Below, one piece after another: positions 26,315 through 36,077 of a DNA stretch of 64,000 nucleotides (the stretch's first letter is position 1; each line of letters starts with the position of its first letter). Source of the DNA: DASTFY01 sp963769115 (lineage in GTDB: Bacteria > Actinomycetota > Acidimicrobiia > Acidimicrobiales > Ilumatobacteraceae); assembly GCA_963769115.1 (NCBI GenBank), contig CAVYKN010000020.1, positions 372,001 through 436,000 on the forward strand, written 5' to 3'. A model generated the notes under the pieces. It did no database searches, was not told the DNA's origin, and worked only from the letters and a program-made list of their open reading frames with translations. The position numbers and the translations under genes were made by a program.

Positions 26315-27875
26315 TCAGCGGGCGAGCAGGCCCTCCTCCAGGGCGAAGAGGGTTGCCCCGGCCCGGGTGGTGACGCCGGCCTTGGCGTAGATGTGCTCGA
26401 CGTGGTGCCCGACCGTCTTGGGGGCGATGCCGAGCTCGGCGCGCCACCTGCTTGTTCGCGTAGCCGCGGGCGATGAGCCGCAGCACCTCGACCTCGCGGT
26501 TGGTGAGCCCGACCGGGTGCCCGCGCTGCGCCGAGCGGCGGCGTGACCGGCGGCGGCGAGCACGGCGTCCACCTCGGCGCGCCCGAACCGCCCGGCATCG
26601 ACCTCGCTCGCGGAGCAGCGGCGGCGGCATCGGCGGGCGGGAGCGCGGGCCGGTGCGGGCGGGCCTCGGTCATGGCGTGGTACGCGTCGGCGGCCGCGAG
26701 CAGCCGCGACCCGACGTCGAGGTGGTCGTCGCTGAGGCCACGGTGGTAGCCGGAGCCGTCCGCCCGCTCGTGGTGGTGCGCCGGCGAGGTCGCGAACGGC
26801 GCCGTGGACGCGCACCGGCCGAGGACGCGCTCGCTCAGGTAAGGGTGCAGCCGCACGCGCTCCCACTGCTCGGTGGTGAGCGGGCCGGGCGGTCCCAGAC
26901 CCCGCTCGGGATCCCGACCTGTCCGACGTCGTGCACCAGCGCCGCCCGGCCGCACCGTCGCTGCGTCGGCCGGCGGACAGACCGGCGGCTTCGGCCGCCG
27001 CCACGGCGAGACGGGACACGCCGGCCGAGTGCCCGCGGAACCACGGCGACTTGAGGTCGGTGAAGTCGGCGATCGCGCTCAAGCGCGGCGTCGAGCTCGT
27101 CCGGCGGCGATCGTGCGCACCGGTGCCGGCTCAGCGTCGAGCACCTGGGCGCACGGATCGTCGCCGAGCTCGGCCAGCCAGCCGCTGCCCGCCGTCCAGC
27201 GAACGCGTCGACGACCGCAGGGTCGTACCCGTGGCCGCGCCGGCGTGAGAGCACCTCGACGGCCGCCGGCCAGCCGGCCCGCGGCCGAACAGCTCGGCGT
27301 CGCGGGCGGCGGCGACGATCCGGACGGCCACCGGTACCTCCTCGCCGGCCAGACCGGCGGGGTGTCCCTTGCCGTCCCACCGTTCGAAGGCGTGGGCGAG
27401 CGCGTCGCAGACCGGTGTCGTCCAACCCGAGCCGGCGGGCCAACCGCGCCGCCACCTCGCAATGGCCGGAGGAGCTACGAGCGTCCAGGCCAGGGTCGGC
27501 GAGCGCCCGGGCCACCAGCCCCACCCGACGCGGCGCCGGCTGGTCCTCGCCCAGGTGGCGCACGAAGTGGCGCAGCCCCTCGCCGGGCTGGGCCATCAAC
27601 ACCGGTGCCATCGCCGCGTTGAACGCCACGTCGTCACCGCCCGCCAGCGCGGCGATCTCCGACGCGTCCGAGGTGCAGCCCACGAACCGCAGCAGCGCCA
27701 CGTAGTACACGCACGACCGGGTGTCGTCGTCCAGGCCGAGAGCCCGCGCCACGGCGAGCGACAGCCAGCACGTCCGCAGGCCGTGCTCCATCGGTTGCCC
27801 CGTGCCCAGGTCGGTCGCCAGCGAGAGCGCGATCGTGAGCTCGGCCACCCGCCCCGGGTGAGCGTCTGGGGTCAT
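26315..27875 (-). pseudogene. HD-domain regulator with C-terminal LuxR-type HTH, broken by many frameshifts as read
   Basis: From ATG 27875 the N-terminal ~180 residues read cleanly (ELTIALSLATDLGTGQPMEHGLRTCWLSLAVARALGLD). Past about 27330 the coding sequence jumps frame repeatedly. Still, ordered fragments of two HD-type modules can be followed (SPWFRGHSAGVSRLAVAAAEAAG, then LVHDVGQVGIPSGVWD, then HHERADGSGYHRGL, the last like HD-GYP), ending in an HTH (LTNREVEVLRLIARGYANKQVA, PKTVGHHVEHIYAKAGVTTRAG). An intact version would be a ~520-residue protein linking an HD-GYP-like phosphohydrolase to a DNA-binding domain. The fragments keep order and polarity across 1.5 kb, which argues for sequence error. 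Confidence 0.7.
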
Positions 27876-27897
27876 GCGCCGTCCGGGGACGGCCCGG

Positions 27898-28836
27898 TCA
27901 GACGGCCAGCAGGTCGCGAGCGCCGGTGTCGCTCGAGGGGTGGCGCAGCTTGGACATGGCGCGGGCCTCGATCTGGCGGATGCGCTCACGGGTCAGGTTG
28001 AAGTGCTCCCCGACCTCTTCCAACGTCCGCGGCTCGCCGCGGTCGAGCCCGAAGCGCAGCTTCAGGATCTCGCGCTCGCGCTCGTCCAGCGGGGCCAGCA
28101 ACCGGTTGATCTCGTCGGGCAGCAGCGCCGTGGCCGCCACCTCGAACGGGGACTCGGCCGAGCGGTCCTCGACCACGTCGCCGAGCTCGGCATCGCCGTC
28201 CTCGCGCAGGGGCTCGGACAGCGAGAGCGGCTCGGCCGCGAAGCGCAGCGCCTCGGTGACCTTGTCCTCGGGCATCTCGACCTCGGCCGCCAGCTCCGAC
28301 AGCGTGGCCGGCCGGCCGTACTTCAGTTCCAGGCGGGCGCGGGCCTTCTGCAGCCGGGCCAGCGTGTCGCCGGCGTGGACGGGCAGGCGGATGGTGCGCC
28401 CGGTGTTGGCGATGCCCCGGGTGATGGCCTGGCGGATCCACCACGTGGCGTAGGTGGAGAACTTGAAGCCCTTGCGCCAGTCGAACTTCTCGACGGCGTG
28501 CATCAGGCCGAGGTTCCCCTCCTGGATCAGATCCAGCAGCGGGAGGCCCGAGGCCTGGTACTTCTTGGCGATCGAGACGACGAGCCGCAGGTTCGACTGG
28601 ACGAAGGTGCGCTCGGCGTCCTCGCCTTCACGCGCCGTGCGCCGCAGCTCGCGCTTGCGGGCTGCAGTGACGTCCTTGCCGCCCTTCGCCATGTCCTCGG
28701 CCGCGGCCTTACCGAACTCGATGGCCTTGGCCAGGCGGACCTCGTCATCTTTGGTCAACAGCGGGTACTGACCGATATCGGTCAGGTAGAGGCGAACGAG
28801 ATCTTCTTCGTCTCGCTCGACGCGCTCCTTGGCCAA
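27898..28836 (-). CDS. Sigma-70 family RNA polymerase sigma factor (primary-like, group 1/2)
   Basis: About 312 residues with regions 1.2 to 4.2: DLVRLYLTDIGQYPLLTK (1.2), NLRLVVSIAKKY and DLIQEGNLGLMHAVEKFD (2.1-2.2), FKFSTYATWWIRQAI (2.3-2.4), RTIRLPVHAGDTL (3.0), and EPRTLEEVGEHFNLTRERIRQIEARAMSKL (4.2). Region 1.1 is absent, so it could be the housekeeping sigma of this lineage or a closely related group 2 factor. I prefer TTG 28836, which has GAGGAG six bases upstream; GTG 28878 is an alternative. It lies 22 bp after the start of the broken HD/LuxR gene on the same strand, upstream in transcription order. Confidence 0.93.
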   Translation of the reverse strand: MAKERVERDEEDLVRLYLTDIGQYPLLTKDDEVRLAKAIEFGKAAAEDMAKGGKDVTAARKRELRRTAREGEDAERTFVQSNLRLVVSIAKKYQASGLPLLDLIQEGNLGLMHAVEKFDWRKGFKFSTYATWWIRQAITRGIANTGRTIRLPVHAGDTLARLQKARARLELKYGRPATLSELAAEVEMPEDKVTEALRFAAEPLSLSEPLREDGDAELGDVVEDRSAESPFEVAATALLPDEINRLLAPLDEREREILKLRFGLDRGEPRTLEEVGEHFNLTRERIRQIEARAMSKLRHPSSDTGARDLLAV

Positions 28837-29007
28837 GACGTGCTCCTCGCAAGGGCGGCCGGGCCGGGATCCGGGCACCGGCCGGCAGGTCAGCGGATTG
28901 GGACTGCTTCACGATACCGGCGCGGTCAACCCCCTCCACGGTCCATCTTCCGAGCGCCTGTGGTCGGCCGGCCCACCCGTCCTCCCCAGCGTGGCAGCAT
29001 CGCCGTG

Positions 29008-29322
29008 ATGTCAGACGAGGTCGAGCTCACGATCGTCACCATGCGCTTCGATGCCGCCGACCCGGCGACCCTCATCGGGGTGCTGTCGAAGTACGTCGTG
29101 CTGACGCGCATGGAAACTGCCTGCCGCAACGTCGACCTGTGCGCATCCGTGACCACGCCGGGTCGCTATCTGCTGATCCAGAAGTGGGACAGCCCCGAGG
29201 CGCAGCGGACCCACTTCGACTCGCCCGCCATGGTGGAGATGGCGGAGTCCTGCCGCGGTCTGCTGAGCGCGCCGCCCGAGATCGACCTGTGGGACGGCCC
29301 GAGCGCCCACGACTTGATCTGA
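29008..29322 (+). CDS. Small ABM-fold protein (antibiotic biosynthesis monooxygenase-like)
   Basis: The protein has 104 residues: TIVTMRFDAADPATLIGVLSKYV, CRNVDLCASVTTPGRYLLIQKWDS and HFDSPAMVEMAESC. The pattern of a short ferredoxin-like alpha-beta fold with a KWDS strand and an aromatic/His-containing helix matches ABM/quinol monooxygenase-like proteins. These are usually dimeric, cofactor-free oxygenases or heme-degrading enzymes; many are of unknown function. ATG 29008 begins the reliable part, and the frame upstream is antisense to the sigma gene. Confidence 0.7.
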   Translation: MSDEVELTIVTMRFDAADPATLIGVLSKYVVLTRMETACRNVDLCASVTTPGRYLLIQKWDSPEAQRTHFDSPAMVEMAESCRGLLSAPPEIDLWDGPSAHDLI

Positions 29323-29339
29323 GCGGGATCGTGTCGATC

Positions 29340-29366
29340 TGTCGATCGACGACCGCCCCGTTCGTC
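29340..29366 (+). promoter_or_regulatory. Candidate ECF42-type promoter upstream of the DGPF gene
   Basis: TGTCGA at 29340-29345 is followed, after 17 bases, by CGTC at 29363-29366. As I recall, ECF42 target promoters have TGTCGA at -35 and CG(A/T)C at -10. A second TGTCGA lies at 29332-29337. The spot is 46 bases upstream of the YCII/DGPF start, which fits autoregulation of the DGPF-sigma operon. The match is by eye only. Confidence 0.6.
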
Positions 29367-29411
29367 ATCTGAGGGACGACACGTCCACCGACAAGGAAGG
29401 AAATGCACCCC

Positions 29412-29783
29412 ATGCGTTACATGCTCCTCATCTACGGCGATCCCTCGCTCGCGGCCTCGATGACCCCCGAGGAGGGCGAGAAGATGATGACCGACTACTA
29501 CACCTTCACCCAGAGCATCGTGGAGAGCGGCGAGCTGCTCAGCGGCGAGCCGCTGCAGGGTGTCGAGACGGCCACGACCGTGCGGGTCCGGGGTGGAAGG
29601 ACGGCCTCGACAGACGGCCCGTTCGCGGAGACCAAGGAGGTCCTCGGCGGGTACTACCTCGTCGACTGCAAGGACCTCGACCGCGCGATCGAACTGGCCG
29701 CCCGCATCCCGGGTGCCCACGCCGGCTCGGTGGAGGTGCGGCCCGTCATGGAGCTGGGCACGGACATGGCTGCCGGCCCTGGG

Positions 29784-29786
<3 letters not shown>
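29412..29786 (+). CDS. YCII/DGPF-domain protein linked to ECF42 sigma
   Basis: From ATG 29412 the protein has 124 residues: MRYMLLIYGDPSLAASMTPE, the diagnostic TDGPFAETKEVLGGYY, and VEVRPVMEL. The DGPF motif defines the small family found beside ECF42 sigma factors. ATG 29412 is preferred to ATG 29403 because the ribosome site AAGGAAGGA (29393-29401) would touch the earlier start. Biochemical function is unknown for the family; it may act on a small molecule. It runs into the next gene: its stop TGA (29784-29786) overlaps the start region of the sigma gene. Confidence 0.88.
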
Positions 29787-31048
<1,262 letters not shown>

Positions 31049-31070
31049 GGCTCCCGGGCGCTCGCGGGCG

Positions 31071-32027
31071 CTAGTCGAGCGCGTTCAGGAAGGTCAGGAG
31101 CGCGGCGTTGAACGCATCGGGCGCTTCCTGTTGCGTCCAGTGGCCGACGCCCGGGAGCAACGTCTGGCCCCGGTAGCCGGGAAGCTCGGCCGCCATCCGT
31201 TCGTCGGCCCCGGCGGCCATCAGCAGGACCAGGTCCTTGTCGCCCGAGATGTGACAGCTGGGCATGGTGAGGAGCGATGGCGGACGATCGGCCAGCAGGT
31301 CGTAGTTGGCGTCCAGGTTGCGGTAGTAGCTGATCGGCCCGAAGAAGCCGGACTGCTCGAAGGCCGCGGCGTAGCGGCCGAGATCGTCCTCGCTCAGCCA
31401 GGACCACGGCAGCGGCGGCGGCTCCGCAGCCCGGGAGAGGAAGCCCGTGCCCTCGGCGGGAGGGAGCTCGGTCGGGGGGCTGAAGCCCTCGCCGGACGCG
31501 CCCCAGAGCACCTTGGCCATCGTCAGGCGCGGGTCGGCCTCCAGCTCGGCCTCGGCCGGGCCGACGGGCTGGAAGTAGAGGATGTAGAAGAAGCGGTCGC
31601 CCATGAGCAGCCGGAGGACCTCGACGGGGCGGCCGGGCCAGAACGTGTACGGCACGCTCACGCCGACCACCGCCCGCACGCGCTCGGGGTGGAGGCGGGC
31701 GAGGTCCCACACGATGAGCGCGCCCCAGTCGTGGCCGACGAACACCGCCTGCTCGTGCCCCGCCTCGTCGAGGAGGGCGATCAGGTCACCGCAGAGCGAC
31801 GCGATGCCGTAGTCGTCGACGCGCTCGGGACGGGAGGAGCCGGCGTAACCGCGCTGGTCGGGGGCGATGGCGTGGAAGCCCGCATCGGCCAGCACAGGGA
31901 GCTGATGCCGCCAGGACCATGAGGTCTCGGGGAAGCCGTGCGCGAGGATGACCGGTGGCGCGTCAGGGTCGCCGGACTCCAGCAGGTCGAGCTCGACACC
32001 GTTCACGGCGGCCCGGCGCGCTCTCAC
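31071..32027 (-). CDS. Alpha/beta hydrolase, epoxide hydrolase-like
   Basis: The protein has 318 residues with HGFPETSWSWR (about 30-40, the HGxP oxyanion motif), nucleophile GHDWGALI (Asp about 100), a cap region with SYYRN carrying tyrosines, DKDLVLL for the acid and GHWTQQE for the histidine. Asp as nucleophile plus cap tyrosines points to an epoxide hydrolase, with haloalkane dehalogenase as the alternative. It should convert an epoxide to a diol via an ester intermediate. It is convergent with the ECF42 gene, ending 23 bases from it. Confidence 0.88.
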   Translation of the reverse strand: MRARRAAVNGVELDLLESGDPDAPPVILAHGFPETSWSWRHQLPVLADAGFHAIAPDQRGYAGSSRPERVDDYGIASLCGDLIALLDEAGHEQAVFVGHDWGALIVWDLARLHPERVRAVVGVSVPYTFWPGRPVEVLRLLMGDRFFYILYFQPVGPAEAELEADPRLTMAKVLWGASGEGFSPPTELPPAEGTGFLSRAAEPPPLPWSWLSEDDLGRYAAAFEQSGFFGPISYYRNLDANYDLLADRPPSLLTMPSCHISGDKDLVLLMAAGADERMAAELPGYRGQTLLPGVGHWTQQEAPDAFNAALLTFLNALD

Positions 32028-32042
32028 GGACGGACCCTCGGG

Positions 32043-32597
32043 TCAGACAGCGGCAGCGGTGTCCGCGGCGCGGTCGGACAGCGCGGACAGGTCCTCCCAC
32101 GAGAGGTCGTCGGCCTCCCAGATGCGGGCGAACGCGTCGTCGGCGTGGTCGGTGAAGCCGTGCCGGTTCCGGAAGTTGTAGATCCACCGGGGCTGGTGCA
32201 CCGGGTAGCCGAGCCTGGCCAGCCGACCCACCGCGTACGTGTCCCACGCGGCCACCTGGGCCAGGGTCAGCTCGGTGTCGGGCGGCGCGTCGTCGAACGT
32301 GCCCGACAACCGGTCTCGGATGCGCAGGAGCGTGCGCCCGAGGGCGGTGTTGACGGCGACCTCGGACAGCTGGCGGGGCCGCCGGGTGTCCTCGAAGGCG
32401 CCACTCTCGGCCCGCACCACGATGGGGTCGCCCAGCTCGCTCTGCACCCGGGCGATCGGCGTGGTTTCGTCGACCTCGATCTGCAGGTTGCGATCGGCCA
32501 TTCCGAGGCGGTCGAGCAGGGCCTCGGCGCACGTCCTGATGGCGCCCGCGTCGAACAGGACCATCGCGAACTGATCCGGGACGACGGTGACGGCCAT
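32043..32597 (-). CDS. Conserved hypothetical protein
   Basis: The protein has 184 residues with no domain I recognise. It is soluble, without signal or membrane segments. Motifs that look structured are GDPIVVRAESGAFEDTRRPR and the aromatic-rich RLGYPVHQPRWIYNFRNRHGF. Its codon use resembles neighbouring genes. It lies 16 bp upstream of the epoxide hydrolase on the same strand, and so may share its transcript. No function can be assigned. Confidence 0.65.
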   Translation of the reverse strand: MAVTVVPDQFAMVLFDAGAIRTCAEALLDRLGMADRNLQIEVDETTPIARVQSELGDPIVVRAESGAFEDTRRPRQLSEVAVNTALGRTLLRIRDRLSGTFDDAPPDTELTLAQVAAWDTYAVGRLARLGYPVHQPRWIYNFRNRHGFTDHADDAFARIWEADDLSWEDLSALSDRAADTAAAV

Positions 32598-32655
32598 GTC
32601 CTCGAACCTAGTCAGCCTGGTCCCGGCCGGCCCAGCTCATTCAGCCTGATCCGGG

Positions 32656-33504
32656 TCAGGCGCTGGCGAACTGGGCGGCGGCCTCGGCCTGGAGCCGGGC
32701 GGCCTGCTCCTTGCGCTCGCCGAGGGCGGCCATGGACACCTCGGCGATCTCGTCGATCTCGTCGTCGCTGAACCCGGCCAGCTCGCGGAACCGGCGGGCC
32801 AGCCCGATGGGCGATTCGTCGGATTCCGACCGGGACCCACCGTACGAGAACAGCTTGTCCACGACGCCCTGGAACTCCAGAGCCTTGGCCCGGCGCTCGG
32901 GGTCGCCCTCGGTCACCTTCCGGAGCCAGTCGGAGCCCATCTTCACGTGGGTGACCTCGTCGGCCAGCATCCAGTCCTCGCAGAACTCGAGGTACGGGTC
33001 GCCGGCGACGTCGCCGAACTCCTTCATGGTGGTGAAGACGTCGATGGCCAGTCCTTCGAGCGCCCGGTTGACGCCGGCCAGCCGCAGGACCGGATCCGCG
33101 CTGCAGGCGGCCTCGAACAGCACGGTGTTCTCGGCGTACTGGCCGATCTCGCTGCCCATCCAGTCCGCCAGCTTCACGCTGATCTCCACGTGGCGGGCCT
33201 CGTCCCAGCACTGACGGGCCATGTCGAGCTTGAGGGCGAACGGGGCCTCGTCCGTCGTGAAGTCGAAGCAGGTCCGGCCTGCCCCCTCGAGGGCCTGGAT
33301 CTCGCCCACGAAGATGCCGTGCATGAGGGCCCTGGCCGCGTCCGAGGCGTCGGGGCGCGAGGGGACGATGCGGTTCGAGGAGGGCCGTGACCCGTCCTTC
33401 CGGCCGATCATCGCCGTGCGAGGGTCGGCCATGCGGTCCCGCATGGTGATGCGGTTGAACCGCTCGTCCCGAGCGAGCTCTTCGACGGGGAAGAAACGTC
33501 GCAT
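32656..33504 (-). CDS. Ferritin-like diiron protein, DUF455-type
   Basis: The protein has 282 residues and starts at ATG 33504, preceded by GAGGAGG. Helices carry the metal-ligand pattern of a ferritin-like four-helix bundle: GEIQALEGAGR, then ARQCWDEARHVEIS (ExxH type), LEGLAIDVFTTMKEF and LADEVTHVKMGSDWL (a second ExxH). Such proteins are non-heme diiron oxidases or oxygenases of unknown substrate. A charged C-terminal helix (AALGERKEQAARLQAEAAAQF) follows. It pairs with another ferritin-like gene 20 bp upstream on the same strand. Confidence 0.8.
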   Translation of the reverse strand: MRRFFPVEELARDERFNRITMRDRMADPRTAMIGRKDGSRPSSNRIVPSRPDASDAARALMHGIFVGEIQALEGAGRTCFDFTTDEAPFALKLDMARQCWDEARHVEISVKLADWMGSEIGQYAENTVLFEAACSADPVLRLAGVNRALEGLAIDVFTTMKEFGDVAGDPYLEFCEDWMLADEVTHVKMGSDWLRKVTEGDPERRAKALEFQGVVDKLFSYGGSRSESDESPIGLARRFRELAGFSDDEIDEIAEVSMAALGERKEQAARLQAEAAAQFASA

Positions 33505-33524
33505 GTTGGAACCTCCTCGGTCGG

Positions 33525-34190
33525 TCAGACCGCCGTGCTCACTGCTGTGTCGGATGGTTCGCCGGCACCGATCGTGCCCGGGCCGGTGATGCCTCCGGCC
33601 TCCACCATGATGGCCTCCAGCCGGGCCTGGTGCGCAGTGGCACGCGCCACGTCGTCCTCGGTCTGCAGGAGCGACTGGATCATCATCTCGCCGTCGCGCC
33701 AGTCGTCGTGCTCGTCTTGGAGGATGAACTTGAGCGAGCGGATGGTCGGCGCGTCCGTGATCTCGCTGGTGGCGTTGAGGTGGAACGTGTAGGCGGCGAC
33801 GAAGCGGGGGATGAAGACCCGGTAGACGCCGACCAGCTTCTCCAGCGTGAGCTCGGGGGCCTCGGGTTCGGTCAGCGCCTCGACGAAGCGCTCCATGGCC
33901 TCGTTGGCCGGCTTCGTCATGCGGTCGGGGTTCATCTCCCGCAGTTCGGGGAGGCGCTTGTGCCACAGCTCGGCGTGCCACGCGTGCTTGTAGCAGTGGG
34001 TGCCGAGACGCATCTTCACGTCCAGCTCGGGGACGGTCGCCACCCAGCCGCCGAGCGCCTCGAACAGCCTCATCTCGGACCACTTGTAGTTGCCGACCCG
34101 GCGCGCCGACTCCTCGACGTCGAACAGCCCGGGCAGCTCGCGCCGGTCCCACGGTGCGAACGGCGCCCTGGCCTTGTACGGATCAGCCAT
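33525..34190 (-). CDS. Second ferritin-like protein paired with the DUF455-type gene
   Basis: The protein has 221 residues. NYKWSEMRLFEALGGWV, HCYKHAWHAELWHKRLPEL, FHLNATSEITDAPTIRSL and LQDEHDDWRDGEMMIQSL look like four helices with repeated Glu/His/Asp ligands, although the spacing is less regular than in the partner gene. Its distance to the DUF455-type gene (20 bp) suggests co-expression and perhaps a heteromeric complex. The C-terminal ~25 residues are low-complexity Gly/Thr. Function is unknown; assignment to the ferritin-like fold is by pattern only. Confidence 0.65.
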   Translation of the reverse strand: MADPYKARAPFAPWDRRELPGLFDVEESARRVGNYKWSEMRLFEALGGWVATVPELDVKMRLGTHCYKHAWHAELWHKRLPELREMNPDRMTKPANEAMERFVEALTEPEAPELTLEKLVGVYRVFIPRFVAAYTFHLNATSEITDAPTIRSLKFILQDEHDDWRDGEMMIQSLLQTEDDVARATAHQARLEAIMVEAGGITGPGTIGAGEPSDTAVSTAV

Positions 34191-34252
34191 GGATCTCGGG
34201 ACCCCTCCTGCCCGCGCCCTCCGGCGCGACCCACTTGTTTGCACTCGACAAT

Positions 34253-35695
34253 CTATCGAGCCCGCCAGGTGGCGTCCTCCTCGCCGAGGGGCGTGCACGG
34301 TGCCCCGCCGGCCCGATACTCGTCCAGGATCCCGCGCCACGGCCCCTCCGCCTCCAGCTTGCCGAGCAGGGCGGACACGCCCCAGACCACGCGGTCGAGG
34401 ATGACGAAGCTGGCGGGCAGGTTGAGCTTGGCCACCACGTCCGCATGGGGGCCGCGCACGTCGGCGATCCGCTGGACGGTGTCGGCCACGAACTCCCGGC
34501 TGAAGGCGAACCGCTCGGTGAGGTAGGGGCGGTAGGGGAGGCTGACGTAGTCGAACACCGCCTGCGCCTCCAGCCCGTGCCCGGGCGCGAGGAACTCCAC
34601 GTCCTCCATGGCGCCGAGCAGCCGGTCGGGGTCGATGTCGAGGATGGCGTCGAGGCACGGCACCAGCCGCTCCCACTCGCCCGGCGTCCACCGCTTCACG
34701 AGCCCGAAGTCCAAGAACGCGATCCGGCCGTCGGGGAGGAAGCGGTAGTTGCCCGGGTGGGGATCGCCGTTGAAAACCCCGTGCCGGTGGACCGAGCCCT
34801 GCGCGAAGCGGAAGATGATCTCCCCGGCGCGCTGACGGGCGGCGCCGTCGGCGGTGGACAGGAAGTCGGCCCACGGGCGTCCCTCGACCCAGTCCGTGGT
34901 GAGCACCCGCTGCGTCGAGCAGGCCTCGATCACCGCAGGCACGGCGATGAAGGGGTGGCCGGCGTAGCGCTCCACGAACTCGGTCTGGTTGGCGGCCTCG
35001 ATGCGGTAGTCGAGCTCGTCGCCCATGCGCATCCGCAGCTCGTCCACGAGCGCGTGCACGTCGAGCCCCTTGAGCGCGAAGGCCGAGAACAGGCCGTACA
35101 GGACCTCGGCGTTGTCGAGGTCGGCGAGGATGGCGGTGTCGACGCCCGGGTACTGGACCTTGACGGCGACCTTCCGGCCGTCCGGCAGCACCGCCCGGTG
35201 GACCTGCCCGACGCTCGCCGCGGCCACCGGTTCCGGCTCCCAGTGTCGGAAGATGCGCTCGGGGTCGTCACCCAGCTCCTGCCGGACGACGTCCGCGGCC
35301 AGGCTCGGGGCCATCGGCGGCGCGTCCGCCTGCAGCGTGGCCAGCGCCCGTTGAGCTTCCTCGGGCAGTCCCTCGAGGATGAAGCCGAGCAGCTGCCCGA
35401 TCTTCATGAGCGCGCCCTTCATCTGGCCGAGCTCGCGAGCCGCGTCCTCCGCGGTGCGGATGACGAAGCGGGCGTCGAGCTCGGCCCGCCGCTCGTCGGA
35501 CGCTCCGGCCCGGCGGACCTGGTTGGCCGTCCAGTCCGCACCGCGCCGTGCGCTCAGTCGCCACACCCGCGCCGACCGGGAGACACGGGCGCGTCGATGG
35601 GGATCGGTGGCGACGGTGGCGGCGGCGGCGGCCGCCACCGCGGCGGCGGCCGCCGCGACGGCTGCCGTACCGAGAGCCAGCCCCCGGCGGTTCAC
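34253..35695 (-). CDS. ABC1/AarF/UbiB-family atypical kinase
   Basis: From GTG 35695 the protein has 480 residues. It begins with a hydrophobic Ala/Val helix (about 5-27), then the KxGQ-like segment MKIGQLLGF, the nucleotide-binding VAAASVGQVHRA and VAVKVQYPG lysine, FNGDPHPGNY and FLDFG, all ABC1 hallmarks. In UbiB/COQ8 proteins the KxGQ motif and Ala-rich loop favour ATPase over kinase activity; they support quinone or lipid metabolism at the membrane. The GTG overlaps the previous stop by four bases (GTGA), which fixes the start. It lies 62 bp upstream of the ferritin-like pair on the same strand. Confidence 0.88.
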   Translation of the reverse strand: MNRRGLALGTAAVAAAAAAVAAAAAATVATDPHRRARVSRSARVWRLSARRGADWTANQVRRAGASDERRAELDARFVIRTAEDAARELGQMKGALMKIGQLLGFILEGLPEEAQRALATLQADAPPMAPSLAADVVRQELGDDPERIFRHWEPEPVAAASVGQVHRAVLPDGRKVAVKVQYPGVDTAILADLDNAEVLYGLFSAFALKGLDVHALVDELRMRMGDELDYRIEAANQTEFVERYAGHPFIAVPAVIEACSTQRVLTTDWVEGRPWADFLSTADGAARQRAGEIIFRFAQGSVHRHGVFNGDPHPGNYRFLPDGRIAFLDFGLVKRWTPGEWERLVPCLDAILDIDPDRLLGAMEDVEFLAPGHGLEAQAVFDYVSLPYRPYLTERFAFSREFVADTVQRIADVRGPHADVVAKLNLPASFVILDRVVWGVSALLGKLEAEGPWRGILDEYRAGGAPCTPLGEEDATWRAR

Positions 35696-36015
35696 CACGT
35701 GGTCGTCGTGCTGCCCGAAGGCACCGGTGCCGTCGCCGGCGCGGCCCCGTCCGCCGGCGCCCGACGCCGGGCGACGGGATCGGCGGCGAGCAGGTCGTCG
35801 GGCAACGGTTCGCCCGTCACCTCGCACGTCCAGTAGGTCCCCTCGTCGAGGCGGACGAGGGCCACCTCCACGTCCGCCAGGTCCTGCGCGATGCGGTCCA
35901 GATCGACGGGGGTGCCGACGGGGGAGTCGACGGCTGTGCCGGCGGACGTGTCGTGCCCCTCGGCCGGCTCGAGCCCCGGCGCCGCGGAGGGCGAGGGCGG
36001 GGGGAGGCTGGCCAT
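35692..36015 (-). CDS. DksA/TraR-like protein lacking the zinc-finger cysteines
   Basis: From ATG 36015 the protein has 107 residues. The segment DLADVEVALVRLDEGTYWTCEVTGEPLPDDLLAADPVARR matches the DksA/TraR core (ALxRLDxGTYGxCExCGxPIxxxRLxAxP), but only one of the four cysteines remains (CEVTGEPL). It may thus keep the fold without zinc. The stop overlaps the UbiB-like start by four bases. DksA proteins bind the RNA polymerase secondary channel; whether this one does is uncertain. An in-frame ATG at 36042 is possible but would reach nearly to the divergent ABC gene. Confidence 0.65.
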   Translation of the reverse strand: MASLPPPSPSAAPGLEPAEGHDTSAGTAVDSPVGTPVDLDRIAQDLADVEVALVRLDEGTYWTCEVTGEPLPDDLLAADPVARRRAPADGAAPATAPVPSGSTTTTW

Positions 36016-36077
36016 GGGCGTGGAGCGTACGCGGTGTCGCACGCGTGTCGGCGGAGGTTGACCTACGTTGTCTCGTC

